This document shows positions 7,638 through 16,811 of a DNA stretch of 64,000 bases, one piece after another. This DNA comes from Pseudorasbora parva (taxonomy: Eukaryota; Chordata; Actinopteri; Cypriniformes; Gobionidae), in NCBI RefSeq assembly GCF_024679245.1, contig NC_090177.1, positions 48,457,353 to 48,521,352 of the forward strand, read 5' to 3'. The translations under genes and the position numbers were made by a program. The notes under the pieces are model-generated. The model saw only the letters and a list, made by a program, of their open reading frames with translations, did no database searches and had not been told where the DNA came from. Position 1 is the stretch's first letter. Every line of letters starts with the position of its first letter.

Positions 7638-8107
7638 CTTTTTGGGGACTGCGAATTGTTGTGACTAATAGAAGAACCAACAACACCACTGGAATTTTTT
7701 TTGTCAGAGAATACAGAAATACGCAGGAAGCGCATACAGAATGATGATGAGGTGACGCAACGATGACCGTGCCACAGAGAAAGCAGCAAGCTGCGGTCAT
7801 ATGAGCATAGGGAAAAAAGAAGAACAAAAGCGTCGGTTGCCGGCCGGCTGACTCATCACCGTCACAGCACGTTTTTTGATGTCCCTCTTATTTGAGAGTC
7901 TTTACCAACGAGCTGATGAGTCGAATCAGGGGTTTGTGTTGGATGGATTAGGGACACCTGATTCAAATCAAGGTCACGCACGCACGCACGCAGCAGTCAA
8001 GCAATGGAAGGTGCCCCGTCCTTCCTTTTCTTGGGGGAGGGGAAGGTCACCGTGTTTGAGGATGGCGAAGGGGGATAGGGCGCCTCTGCCTGGAGGCCAG
8101 GCAACTC

Positions 8108-8271
8108 ATACTTACCTGGCAGGGGAGACACCATGATCAGGAAGGTGGTTCACCCAGGGCGAGGCTCGGCCATTGCACTCCGGTTGTGCTGACCCCTGCG
8201 AATTCCCCAAATGTGGGAATCTCGACTGCATAATTTATGGTAGTGGGGGACTGCGTTCGCGCTCTCCCCTG
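8108..8271 (+). ncRNA. U1: U1 snRNA, copy 2
   Basis: Complete, consensus sequence. Lies 470 bp after the promoterless U2 3' fragment of K1. Confidence 0.96.
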
Positions 8272-9280
8272 TACACACTGGTTAAAAGCAGATAGCGTGG
8301 AGGGAAAAAGCGTGCGGTTCTTGACGCTTGTGGCGCCGCCCACTGCCCCAAAGGGTGAAGTTGCACCAGTTTTGTTATGTTTCTGTCTCTTTCTGCTGTG
8401 TCAGCCAGTGACCCGGAGAGTTCAGAGAACTGAACTGCGTTTGTTTTCATCGAGGTTGTCGAAACCTGCGACCGGTTTGCCGAATGTGGTTTTTCCCACA
8501 AACTTTGATATTCAACGGACGAGTTGATTGACAGCAGTGGTCCCAAAGGCAAAGTTGTTCGGATGGAGGTTTTCTGTCGTATGGTACGACTGTCTCGTGC
8601 GCGTGCTGTGAAAAAGCACGCGACATACGTTCGCCTATAGCCGCTCTCATGTTGTTGCTTTTTCATTTTAAAGCGCCACTAGGTGGCCATTCACCGCGTC
8701 CTTTCTCGCCTGACCCCAGACTGAGCCCGTGCACGGGTGTACCGGCTTGGGTGAAATTGTCTCGTTCCGTCCAAGAGCTATAGCCGTTCTAGCAGACCCC
8801 GCCTCGCCCAGCCCGTAGGTTTCGGCCTGCCGCCGCCAAGCTGAATCGAAATTCCCACTTTTTTTCCGATCTGGACGGACAGTCAGACTCCAGAGAATCT
8901 TTCTGCACTGGTTTGGGCCAGATCGGGCAAAAGACCTAGGACTAGTGTGCAAAAGTAGGTTTTTCACAAAATCCCAAATACCCGAAAATTTCGCCAGCGC
9001 AACCTTCGAATCCGAGGCATGCGTCTCGCTCGGCTCGAGCCAAGGATTCCGATGATATAAGACACTTGGTTCTGCGGCGTGCGGTTTGGGAGCTACGAGC
9101 CATTTCGTGCCGGGCCCATCGGGGGGCCAGCCTTGGTGATGTTGTAGAGCGAGTGGCTAGTACCATCCCTCAAAGTTTCAGGTCTCTACGACGTAAGGCC
9201 TTTGCCAACCCTCCCCCCCCTCACCGCTTCCCAGATGGGCGTCGCCTTTGCCGGCTCCCCTGTCGCTGCGTCATTGTGTC

Positions 9281-9471
9281 ATCGCTTCTCGGCCTTTTGG
9301 CTAAGATCAAGTGTAGTATCTGTTCTTATCAGTTTAATATCTGATACGTCCCCTATCCGGGGACTGCATATTAAATTGATTTTTGGCACATGGAGCCGGA
9401 ACCGGGGCTTGCTCCGTCCACTCCACGCATCGACCTGGTATTCCAGTGCCTCCAGGAACGGTGTGCTTCCC
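9281..9471 (+). ncRNA. U2: U2 snRNA, intact copy A (variant in stem-loop IV)
   Basis: Full U2: stem-loop I, branch-point recognition GTAGTA (nt 33-38), Sm site GATTTTTGG (nt 99-106), and stem-loops III and IV. U2 pairs with the intron branch site in the spliceosome. Length is about 191 nt; the exact 3' end is uncertain because a CCCC-T5-GGGG hairpin follows. This copy alone has G163C, giving TTCCAG in the stem-loop IV loop that binds U2B''. The upstream flank also has private changes, so this gene may be weakened. It is the only uninterrupted U2 between K0 and K4. Confidence 0.95.
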
Positions 9472-9491
9472 CTTTTTGGGGACTGCGAATT

Positions 9492-9509
9492 GTTGTGACT
9501 AATAGAAGA
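9492..9509 (+). terminator. U2 3' box candidate
   Basis: GTTGTGACTAATAGAAGA starts about 20 nt after U2 and resembles the snRNA 3' box. The match is looser than that of U1. It is present after every U2 copy that keeps its 3' flank. Confidence 0.5.
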
Positions 9510-9941
9510 ACCAACAACACCACTGGAATTTTTTTTGTCAGAGAATACAGAAATACGCAGGAAGCGCATACAGAATGACGATGAGGTGACGCAACGATGA
9601 CCGTGCCACAGAGAAAGCAGCAAGCTGCGGTCATATGAGCATAGGGAAAAAAGAAGAACAAAAGCGTCGGTTGCCGGCCGGCTGACTCATCACCGTCACA
9701 GCACGTTTTTTGATGTCCCTCTTATTTGAGAGTCTTTACCAACGAGCTGATGAGTCGAATCAGGGGTTTGTGTTGGATGGATTAGGGACACCTGATTCAA
9801 ATCAAGGTCACGCACGCACGCACGCAGCAGTCAAGCAATGGAAGGTGCCCCGTCCTTCCTTTTCTTGGGGGAGGGGAAGGTCACCGTGTTTGAGGATGGC
9901 GAAGGGGGATAGGGCGCCTCTGCCTGGAGGCCAGGCAACTC

Positions 9942-10105
9942 ATACTTACCTGGCAGGGGAAACACCATGATCAGGAAGGTGGTTCACCCAGGGCGAGGCT
10001 CGGCCATTGCACTCCGGTTGTGCTGACCCCTGCGAATTCCCCAAATGTGGGAATCTCGACTGCATAATTTATGGTAGTGGGGGACTGCGTTCGCGCTCTC
10101 CCCTG
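9942..10105 (+). ncRNA. U1: U1 snRNA, copy 3 (G20A)
   Basis: Complete. The only copy with A instead of G at nt 20 (9961), in stem-loop I near the four-way junction. Effect unknown. Confidence 0.95.
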
Positions 10106-11113
10106 TACACACTGGTTAAAAGCAGATAGCGTGGAGGGAAAAAGCGTGCGGTTCTTGACGCTTGTGGCGCCGCCCACTGCCCCAAAGGGTGAAGTTGCAC
10201 CAGTTTTGTTATGTTTCTGTCTCTTTCTGCTGTGTCAGCCAGTGACCCGGAGAGTTCAGAGAACTGAACTGCGTTTGTTTTCATCGAGGTTGTCGAAACC
10301 TGCGACCGGTTTGCCGAATGTGGTTTTTCCCACAAACTTTGATATTCAACGGACGAGTTGATTGACAGCAGTGGTCCCAAAGGCAAAGTTGTTCGGATGG
10401 AGGTTTTCTGTCGTATGGTACGACTGTCTCGTGCGCGTGCTGTGAAAAAGCACGCGACATACGTTCGCCTATAGCCGCTCTCATGTTGTTGCTTTTTCAT
10501 TTTAAAGCGCCACTAGGTGGCCATTCACCGCGTCCTTTCTCGCCTGACCCCAGACTGAGCCCGTGCACGGGTGTACCGGCTTGGGTGAAATTGTCTCGTT
10601 CCGTCCAAGAGCTATAGCCGTTCTAGCAGACCCCGCCTCGCCCAGCCCGTAGGTTTCGGCCTGCCGCCGCCAAGCTGAATCGAAATTCCCACTTTTTTTC
10701 CGATCTGGACGGACAGTCAGACTCCAGAGAATCTTTCTGCACTGGTTTGGGCCAGATCGGGCAAAAGACCTAGGACTAGTGTGCAAAAGTAGGTTTTTCA
10801 CAAAATCCCAAATACCCGAAAATTTCGCCAGCGCAACCTTCGAATCCGAGGCATGCGTCTCGCTCGGCTCGAGCCAAGGATTCCGATGATATAAGACACT
10901 TGGTTCTGCGGCGTGCGGTTTGGGAGCTACGAGCCATTTCGTGCCGGGCCCATCGGGGGGCCAGCCTTGGTGATGTTGTAGAGCGAGTGGCTAGTACCAT
11001 CCCTCAAAGTTTCAGGTCTCTACGACGTAAGGCCTTTGCCAACCCTCCCCCCCTCACCGCTTCCCAGATGGGCGTCGCCTTTGCAGGCTCCCCTGCCGCT
11101 GCGTCATTGTGTC

Positions 11114-11159
11114 ATCGCTTCTCGGCCTTTTGGCTAAGATCAAGTGTAGTATCTGTTCT
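11114..11159 (+). pseudogene. U2: U2 snRNA 5' fragment (nt 1-46), target copy split by K2
   Basis: Matches intact U2 through nt 46, thirteen bases further than the other split genes. It includes GTAGTA and the 9 bases ATCTGTTCT that reappear downstream of the element. This is the true target gene, with an intact promoter. Confidence 0.93.
11151..11159 (+). repeat. Target-site duplication of K2, left copy
   Basis: ATCTGTTCT, U2 nt 38-46. Repeated at 16658-16666. Confidence 0.8.
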
Positions 11160-11160
11160 C

Positions 11161-11194
11161 ATCGCTTCTCGGCCTTTTGGCTAAGATCAAGTGT
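11161..11194 (+). pseudogene. U2: U2 nt 1-34 carried as a leader by K2
   Basis: An exact second copy of the U2 5' end with no promoter of its own, lying in tandem right after the target U2. Best explained as the 5' end of the reverse-transcribed RNA. Confidence 0.9.
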
Positions 11195-11238
11195 CTTGTC
11201 GAACGGTTGAGACTGCGATCGCCTCTTTAAGGTTTCCT

Positions 11239-11266
11239 GGCTCGAGAGCTTCTGGTGTCCCGAGCC
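11239..11266 (+). other. Predicted stem-loop in the Keno B 5' UTR
   Basis: GGCTCG (11239-11244) pairs with CGAGCC (11261-11266). It sits where subfamily A has an unrelated stem. GCGATCGC lies upstream at 11215-11222. Confidence 0.55.
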
Positions 11267-11323
11267 GTACAACTTTTTAGAGGGAGAGTGACCCTGCTGG
11301 TTTTACAGGTTAGCAGTTTTAAG

Positions 11324-11384
11324 GTAAGACTTTTAGTCTTTTATCTATTTATTGTATTTATTGTTCTTTTACGTTTTTTTTTAG
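11324..11384 (+). other. Putative 61-nt 5' UTR intron of K2
   Basis: TAAG|GTAAGA donor and a T-rich tract ending TTTTTTTTAG before the ORF1 start. Confidence 0.45.
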
Positions 11385-11402
11385 GCTGTCGGTGCCTCCA
11401 CC

Positions 11403-12728
11403 ATGTCGGCTGCTCGTGCCGGCATGCGGAGGCACCACAGCGTGCGATTTTTATTTAGAGAGGTGGAGGGTAAGCTCCTGGGGTTGTCTCGTTTAGACTT
11501 CTCCAGGAAGCTCATCCAAAAAACCCTCAATTTTAATGCCAGTGATTTAAATTGTTTAATGACTCTGCCCCTGAACAAAGGTTTCGATGTCAGTTTTAGA
11601 TCTGCTTCCTTGTTGCAAGATTTCTGGCAACGATTTGAGCATTGCAAGACCCAGTTCTCCATGTTCAATGTTGAGAAACTTTCTGACAATTCTATTAAAA
11701 CAGTGATTGTTAGAATGTTCAATGAAACAGTGAGTGGAGATGATGTTGCTGTATGGCTGGGTAGATTTTGCACGGTTCGAAGTCCACCAGTCAAGGTGCT
11801 TGACGAAGACGGCATCTGGAATTGCGCTTGGAGAGTTCCCATTAAACAGTGGGAAGATCCAAGTGGATTCCAGGGTCTGAGTCATTTACCCTCAATGATT
11901 GTGCTGGGAGAGAACCGCGGCTACATTCATTATCAGGGAATGCCCAAATTGTGCCGAAAATGTGGGAAAATGGGACACCTCGCTGAGGCATGCCAAGAAA
12001 TTGTGTGTAGGAAGTGCAGAGAAATTGGTCACATTTTTGAGGAATGTACCAATGGCAGACGGTGTAATCTCTGTGGAGATGCTAACCATTTCTACAGAGA
12101 TTGCCCTAAAAGTTTTGCCAACAAGTTGAAAGGGAACAAAATGGCCGCCCCACCAAAGGAACAATCAAAAGAACAAAGAGAGGAGGAGGCGGGCCCTGAG
12201 GTTTTGGCGGGAATTTCACATTCCCAGCCAGCCTCAGGGATTGGACAAGAAGAAAGAAGTGGGGCGGCCACAGGGGCGGAGTCAGAATTCGTTAATGAAA
12301 AGGGGGAGGAAGCCACTCCCCAACAAGAAAAAAGCAAAGACAAAATGGAGGAGGAGGAAGATGAAACGGCTTCCTCCCTCTACACCGTATCGGAGGTTAG
12401 TGGGGTGGATAGTGGGAGTGAAACCGAGTGTTCACTCCCAAATGCTCAAGTGCAGAAAAGGTCTGCGAGATCTCCTCTGCTTCAAACAGAGGAGAAAAGG
12501 CTGCGGGCATCGCATCGGCCAGATAGTTCCTCTTCGGAAGATCTGAACCGTATGTGGCCTGCAGACTCTCCAAATGAAGTCTCCTTTCTGCACTTTAAGC
12601 TAAGAACATCGTCACCAAAGGATCCACAAGAGGTTTCCTCTGTGGATTCTGAGGCGGCGAGCACTTGCCCTCCTGACCCCAGTTTATCTGGGGAAAAGGA
12701 AAGGCAGGTGCAACAAGAAGTAACATGA
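11403..12728 (+). CDS. Keno ORF1 protein, subfamily B, K2
   Basis: 441 aa. Zinc knuckles at C184/C187/H192/C197, C202/C205/H210/C215 and C221/C224/H229/C234. Diverged from subfamily A mostly in the N-terminal 85 residues and the acidic tail. The block before the knuckles is conserved. ORF2 starts 47 nt later. Confidence 0.9.
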   Translation: MSAARAGMRRHHSVRFLFREVEGKLLGLSRLDFSRKLIQKTLNFNASDLNCLMTLPLNKGFDVSFRSASLLQDFWQRFEHCKTQFSMFNVEKLSDNSIKTVIVRMFNETVSGDDVAVWLGRFCTVRSPPVKVLDEDGIWNCAWRVPIKQWEDPSGFQGLSHLPSMIVLGENRGYIHYQGMPKLCRKCGKMGHLAEACQEIVCRKCREIGHIFEECTNGRRCNLCGDANHFYRDCPKSFANKLKGNKMAAPPKEQSKEQREEEAGPEVLAGISHSQPASGIGQEERSGAATGAESEFVNEKGEEATPQQEKSKDKMEEEEDETASSLYTVSEVSGVDSGSETECSLPNAQVQKRSARSPLLQTEEKRLRASHRPDSSSSEDLNRMWPADSPNEVSFLHFKLRTSSPKDPQEVSSVDSEAASTCPPDPSLSGEKERQVQQEVT

Positions 12729-12775
12729 TTTTAATGCAATTTCTGTAGTCTTTTTATCTGTTTTTATTTTCATCA

Positions 12776-15700
12776 ATGCTTGTATTTTTAACCATACTGC
12801 TCATGGCCCTCACTATCTCTACAATCAATGTGAGAAGTGTGAGGTCTACTTTGCGAGCACAGAGTGTTTTATCATGTTTAAATAATTTTAAGTCAGACAT
12901 CTATTTATTGCAAGAGTGTGCTCTGCCCTTTTTAACCAATTACAGAAAATGGGAAGAGCTGTGGACCAAAGGACCCTCCATCTGGAGTGGCTCCAATTTT
13001 AACAGAAATGACGGTGTGGCCATTTTAATAAAAAATCCCAACATCTTGGTGAAGGGCAGCACTGTGGTGAGGGATGGGCGGGCAATTTTAGTTAATCTGA
13101 CTTTTTTAGGTAAGGATTTTAATGTTTTAAATTTGTATGGTTACACAAGTAAAAATGACAGATACAAGCTTTTAGAAGATTTGCAGCCCCACATGTTAGG
13201 TAGGGCTCCCCTAGTGGTAGCAGGGGATTTTAACTGTGTTTTAACAAAAAAAGATAGGAAAAGGGTAGGAGAAGATTTTAAGGTCGACAAGACATCGGTT
13301 TTATTAAATAAATTGGTCAAAGATTTTAAGTTAGTCGACTGTTTTAAAACAATGCATCAGAGAGAGGAGGGCTACACCTGGTTCAGTGGTGATGGCGCCA
13401 GAGCCTCTCGTATCGACTATATTTTTACAAGGGACTGCCCGCCAACCGATGCAACATTGACCCCCCTTTTCTTCACTGACCACATGATGGTCTCCTGCAC
13501 CCTTTCACTACCCACGGGTGTGACAGTAGGGGGAGGGCTGTGGAAGCTGAACTGCTCCCTATTAAAAGATGAGGAAGTGGTTCGAGAGTATAGGGAGCAG
13601 TTCAGCCAATGGCAGACCCTCCAAGACTTTTTTGACTCACGAGCACAGTGGTGGGAGATGGTAAAACAAAGGACAGGACATTTTTTTAGAAAAATAGGAA
13701 AGGAGAAAAAGAATAAAGAAAAAAGACGCATGATGGGGCTGCAAAAAAGACTGCAGAGATATTTTAACCTTTTAAATAATGGATTGGATTTTAAGGAGGA
13801 AATAAAGGAAGTAAAGAAAGAAATGTCAGTTTTATCCGAAACTCAAAGTAAGGGAGTAATTTTAAGATGCAAAGAAAAAGAGATAGAAGAAGGAGAAAAG
13901 TGTACAAGATATTTTTTTAAAAAGACTATTTCACGGGGAGGCTCAATAACAATCTTAAAAACTTTTAGAGGGAGGGAGGCAAAAAATATGGAGGACATTT
14001 TAGGGGAAATAGAACTTTTTTATAGTGATTTATACAGCCCAAAGAATGTACACAATGGCATCTTAAATGAAGTTTTAGAATTTTTAGAAACAAAGATAAA
14101 GAGTCCAAATGTGCTTTTAGCCCAGGATTTTACTCTTTTAGAATTAAATAAATCTCTCAAAAGTTTTAAAAAAGGGAAGTCCCCAGGAATGGATGGACTT
14201 CCCTTGGAGTTTTATTTGACTTTCTGGGACATTTTAGCACATGACTTACTGACAGTTTTTAAAGAATTTGAGACTCTCGACAGACTTCCGGACAGCTTTA
14301 GAGTAGGGATAGTTTCGCTTTTATATAAAAAAGGAGACAGGACTGACTTGAAGAACTGGAGACCAATCACGCTTTTAAATTTTGATTGTAAACTTTTTAG
14401 TAAGATTTTAGCTACACGCATGTCAACTGTTTTAGAGGACGTAATCCACCTGGATCAAGCATGCGCTGTGCCCGGTAGGAAGATCACAGACAGCCTGGTA
14501 CTGATTAGAGACGCCATCTGTTACGCGAGAGACAGAAACATTCGGCTAGTAGTCCTAAATTTAGATTTTGAAAAAGCTTTTGACCGCATCTCGCACCAGT
14601 TCCTTTTTAAGGTACTGGAAAAAATGGGGTTCCCAGGGAGGTTTATAGCTTGGGTGGGACTGCTATACAACAGTCTAGTCAGTAAATTTGCAGTTAATGG
14701 GCATTTATCCAAAGCTGTAAACATTCACAGCGGCGTCCGTCAGGGGTGTCCTTTATCTCCCCTACTGTATGTGGCCTGCATTGAGCCACTGGCACAAATC
14801 TTGAGAAGGGATAAATGGATTAAAGGACTGGACGTCCCAGGGACTGGTGGACTGACCGCAACCTGTGTTTTATATATGGACGACGTAACCCTTTTAGCGA
14901 CTGACCTTTTATCAGTACGAAGAGCACTTGACTTGACTGACTGGTACGGTCGGGCCTCGGGCGCTAAGCTCAACAGGAGTAAGTCCGAGGCCCAGCTCTT
15001 CGGGCCGTGGGGAAACGTGGACACAGGCGGACTGGATTTGGATTTTAAAGGCAACGACCTGACAGTTTTAGGAGTAAAATTTGACAGAGAGGGTGGAGGA
15101 CGGGGAAACTGGACTGACATCTTAGGGAAAGTTAGGCAAAGACTGGGGTTTTGGGGACTCAGACAACTGACAATTGAAGGCAAGGTTTTAGTTTTTAAAG
15201 CTGTAATTTTACCACTAATTTTACTTGTTTCTTCTGTTTTTAGTCCCCCAAGGCGATTCCTGGCCAACCTGGAGAGGGCGGTATTTTATTTCCTGTGGGG
15301 GTCCAAATGGGAACGAGTAAAAAGGGAGGTCTTTAAAAAAAGAAAGGAAAATGGCGGAAAAGGCCTCCCGGACCCCCACTTGTTTTTAGGTAGCCGCTTT
15401 ACCGCCCTCCACATCGGATATGCGCTGACCCCATCCAGAGAGAATAAGACAGCGGCCATGGCTCGTTTCTGGATGGGGTCCTACCTAAGAAGCATAAAAA
15501 TTTTATCAATCGACCTGAAAACCCCAGTGTCTTTTAATTTGCCAAAAGAGTACAGTTTTATAAAGAAATTTTTAAAAAAATTCCTTTTAGAGACAAATGA
15601 TGCAAGCATTTTAACTAACCACAAATCCCTCATCTCTCTTGTGCAGGACCGGGAAGTGGTGAGTCCAGTTCCAGGCCTCACACTAAGTGAGGCCAAAGAC

Positions 15701-16231
15701 GTTTGGAGGAACGCAGCCCACCCAGCTCTCCAGAACAGACACAAGGACTTATCGTGGATGGTGGCTCATGAGATCCTCCCGGTCAGGGCGGTTATGCACT
15801 CCAGAGGCATGGCCAAAAACTCCATCTGCCCACGGTCCGGGTGCAACCACCCGGAGACCGTCCACCATCTGCTCTGGGAGTGCGGTGCTGCGCGGGACCT
15901 GTGGGCCAGGGCCGGCCCCCTGTTTTTCCCGTGCCTGCCAGCGGGTGGGGCCCAGGTGGACTACAAGCTCGCCATCCTGGGGGTGGGTCAGGGCCTCAAA
16001 GCCCAAACATCGCAAGAATTTGCCTCGCTCTGGCTCACCCTCAACCTGATAAAGGATGCCATCTGGGTCACCAGAAACCTGCTGGTGGGGAAACGCGTGA
16101 CGGTCCCCCTCCACGCGAGCGAGCAGAAGATAAGATCAACGCTGCAGGGTGGGCCGCACGTCGTCATTCGGACGGGGGGGCCGAGGCTGCACAAAGAGGT
16201 CCCGGCCACCACCGACCTTGGCCGCCCGTAG
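12776..16231 (+). CDS. Keno ORF2 protein, subfamily B, K2
   Basis: 1151 aa with all motifs of the A protein: N18, E47, GDFN (150-153), TDH (234-236), D597 in LNLDFEKAFD, and YMDD (700-703). The C-terminal CCHC is also present. The linker around residues 395-450, between endonuclease and RT core, is the most diverged part between subfamilies and carries two single-residue insertions relative to A. Met10 is an alternative start. Confidence 0.92.
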   Translation: MLVFLTILLMALTISTINVRSVRSTLRAQSVLSCLNNFKSDIYLLQECALPFLTNYRKWEELWTKGPSIWSGSNFNRNDGVAILIKNPNILVKGSTVVRDGRAILVNLTFLGKDFNVLNLYGYTSKNDRYKLLEDLQPHMLGRAPLVVAGDFNCVLTKKDRKRVGEDFKVDKTSVLLNKLVKDFKLVDCFKTMHQREEGYTWFSGDGARASRIDYIFTRDCPPTDATLTPLFFTDHMMVSCTLSLPTGVTVGGGLWKLNCSLLKDEEVVREYREQFSQWQTLQDFFDSRAQWWEMVKQRTGHFFRKIGKEKKNKEKRRMMGLQKRLQRYFNLLNNGLDFKEEIKEVKKEMSVLSETQSKGVILRCKEKEIEEGEKCTRYFFKKTISRGGSITILKTFRGREAKNMEDILGEIELFYSDLYSPKNVHNGILNEVLEFLETKIKSPNVLLAQDFTLLELNKSLKSFKKGKSPGMDGLPLEFYLTFWDILAHDLLTVFKEFETLDRLPDSFRVGIVSLLYKKGDRTDLKNWRPITLLNFDCKLFSKILATRMSTVLEDVIHLDQACAVPGRKITDSLVLIRDAICYARDRNIRLVVLNLDFEKAFDRISHQFLFKVLEKMGFPGRFIAWVGLLYNSLVSKFAVNGHLSKAVNIHSGVRQGCPLSPLLYVACIEPLAQILRRDKWIKGLDVPGTGGLTATCVLYMDDVTLLATDLLSVRRALDLTDWYGRASGAKLNRSKSEAQLFGPWGNVDTGGLDLDFKGNDLTVLGVKFDREGGGRGNWTDILGKVRQRLGFWGLRQLTIEGKVLVFKAVILPLILLVSSVFSPPRRFLANLERAVFYFLWGSKWERVKREVFKKRKENGGKGLPDPHLFLGSRFTALHIGYALTPSRENKTAAMARFWMGSYLRSIKILSIDLKTPVSFNLPKEYSFIKKFLKKFLLETNDASILTNHKSLISLVQDREVVSPVPGLTLSEAKDVWRNAAHPALQNRHKDLSWMVAHEILPVRAVMHSRGMAKNSICPRSGCNHPETVHHLLWECGAARDLWARAGPLFFPCLPAGGAQVDYKLAILGVGQGLKAQTSQEFASLWLTLNLIKDAIWVTRNLLVGKRVTVPLHASEQKIRSTLQGGPHVVIRTGGPRLHKEVPATTDLGRP

Positions 16232-16657
16232 ATGCACCCTCACCACTCTGGCTACGGGAACAGCGGGCCAGCGGGCCGGAGGAGAGGGGATTTCCGCTGG
16301 GCCTTTGAAGCGGGGAGTCCTGAACCTGTTCTGGAGACCTGGAGTGAATGGACATTCTTGATAGGGACTCACCCCCGGTCCTGCACAACAGAGATTTTTA
16401 AACAGAATGATTTTATTGTGTTTTAACTGGCTTGTATTTATTTGCTATTTATACTTTTATCCCTTTTTCTAACACCACACTGACTTGCATACATGGACTT
16501 TACACAACACACTACACTGACTGATTTTAACTAAGAATGCAAAACTGTTGGTTTTAATCTGTGTAAACATGTATGTTTAAAAAGAAAAGAAATGTGAGGT
16601 TTGAATGGAAAAAAAGAAATGTGTGACAATAAAACTTTTTTCGAAAGAAAAAAAAAA

Positions 16658-16666
16658 ATCTGTTCT
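16658..16666 (+). repeat. Target-site duplication of K2, right copy
   Basis: ATCTGTTCT at the 3' junction. The A tail precedes it directly, so one A of the boundary is ambiguous. Confidence 0.8.
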
Positions 16667-16811
16667 TATCAGTTTAATATCTGATACGTCCCCTATCCGG
16701 GGACTGCATATTAAATTGATTTTTGGCACATGGAGCCGGAACCGGGGCTTGCTCCGTCCACTCCACGCATCGACCTGGTATTGCAGTGCCTCCAGGAACG
16801 GTGTGCTTCCC
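16658..16811 (+). pseudogene. U2: U2 snRNA 3' fragment (nt 38 to end), downstream of K2
   Basis: Consensus from nt 38, without promoter. The flank after it has the short-T spacer type (GAATTTTGTC) and GCGACTTG, shared with the K3 flank and the last unit of the window. Confidence 0.93.

Larger units (their letters stand above)
7638..11113 (+). repeat. snRNA array block with two U1 and one intact U2
   Basis: About two units between K1 and K2. The U2-U1 spacers (for example 7638-8107) hold the U2 3' box, a TGACTCA motif (7849-7855), an inverted repeat CTGAT/ATCAG, four CGCA repeats and the U1 PSE (8047-8066). The U1-U2 spacers (8272-9280, 10106-11113) match the spacer at 937-1944. Nothing else gene-like is seen; short ORFs in these spacers recur only because the DNA is repeated. 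Confidence 0.92.
11160..16657 (+). mobile_element. Keno K2, subfamily B, full length, carrying a U2 5' leader
   Basis: The insertion begins with C plus a second copy of U2 nt 1-34 (11161-11194), then the Keno 5' UTR, ORF1, ORF2, 3' UTR, CTTTTTTCGAAAG and a longer A run (about 10). The C equals the base at -1 of U2, so the leader starts at -1/+1 of the U2 transcription unit. Flanked by a 9-bp duplication. Both ORFs are open. ORF1 protein is identical to that of K4. Confidence 0.93.

Noticed and set aside
7911..7930. Hammerhead-like core CTGATGAGTCGAATC upstream of U1
   Set aside because: Lacks a proper stem II and the GAAA half of the core; it is just a CTGAT/ATCAG inverted repeat.
9005..9020. 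TTCGAATCC resembling a tRNA B box in the U1-U2 spacer
   Set aside because: No A box or cloverleaf around it, and some units read TTCAAATCC.
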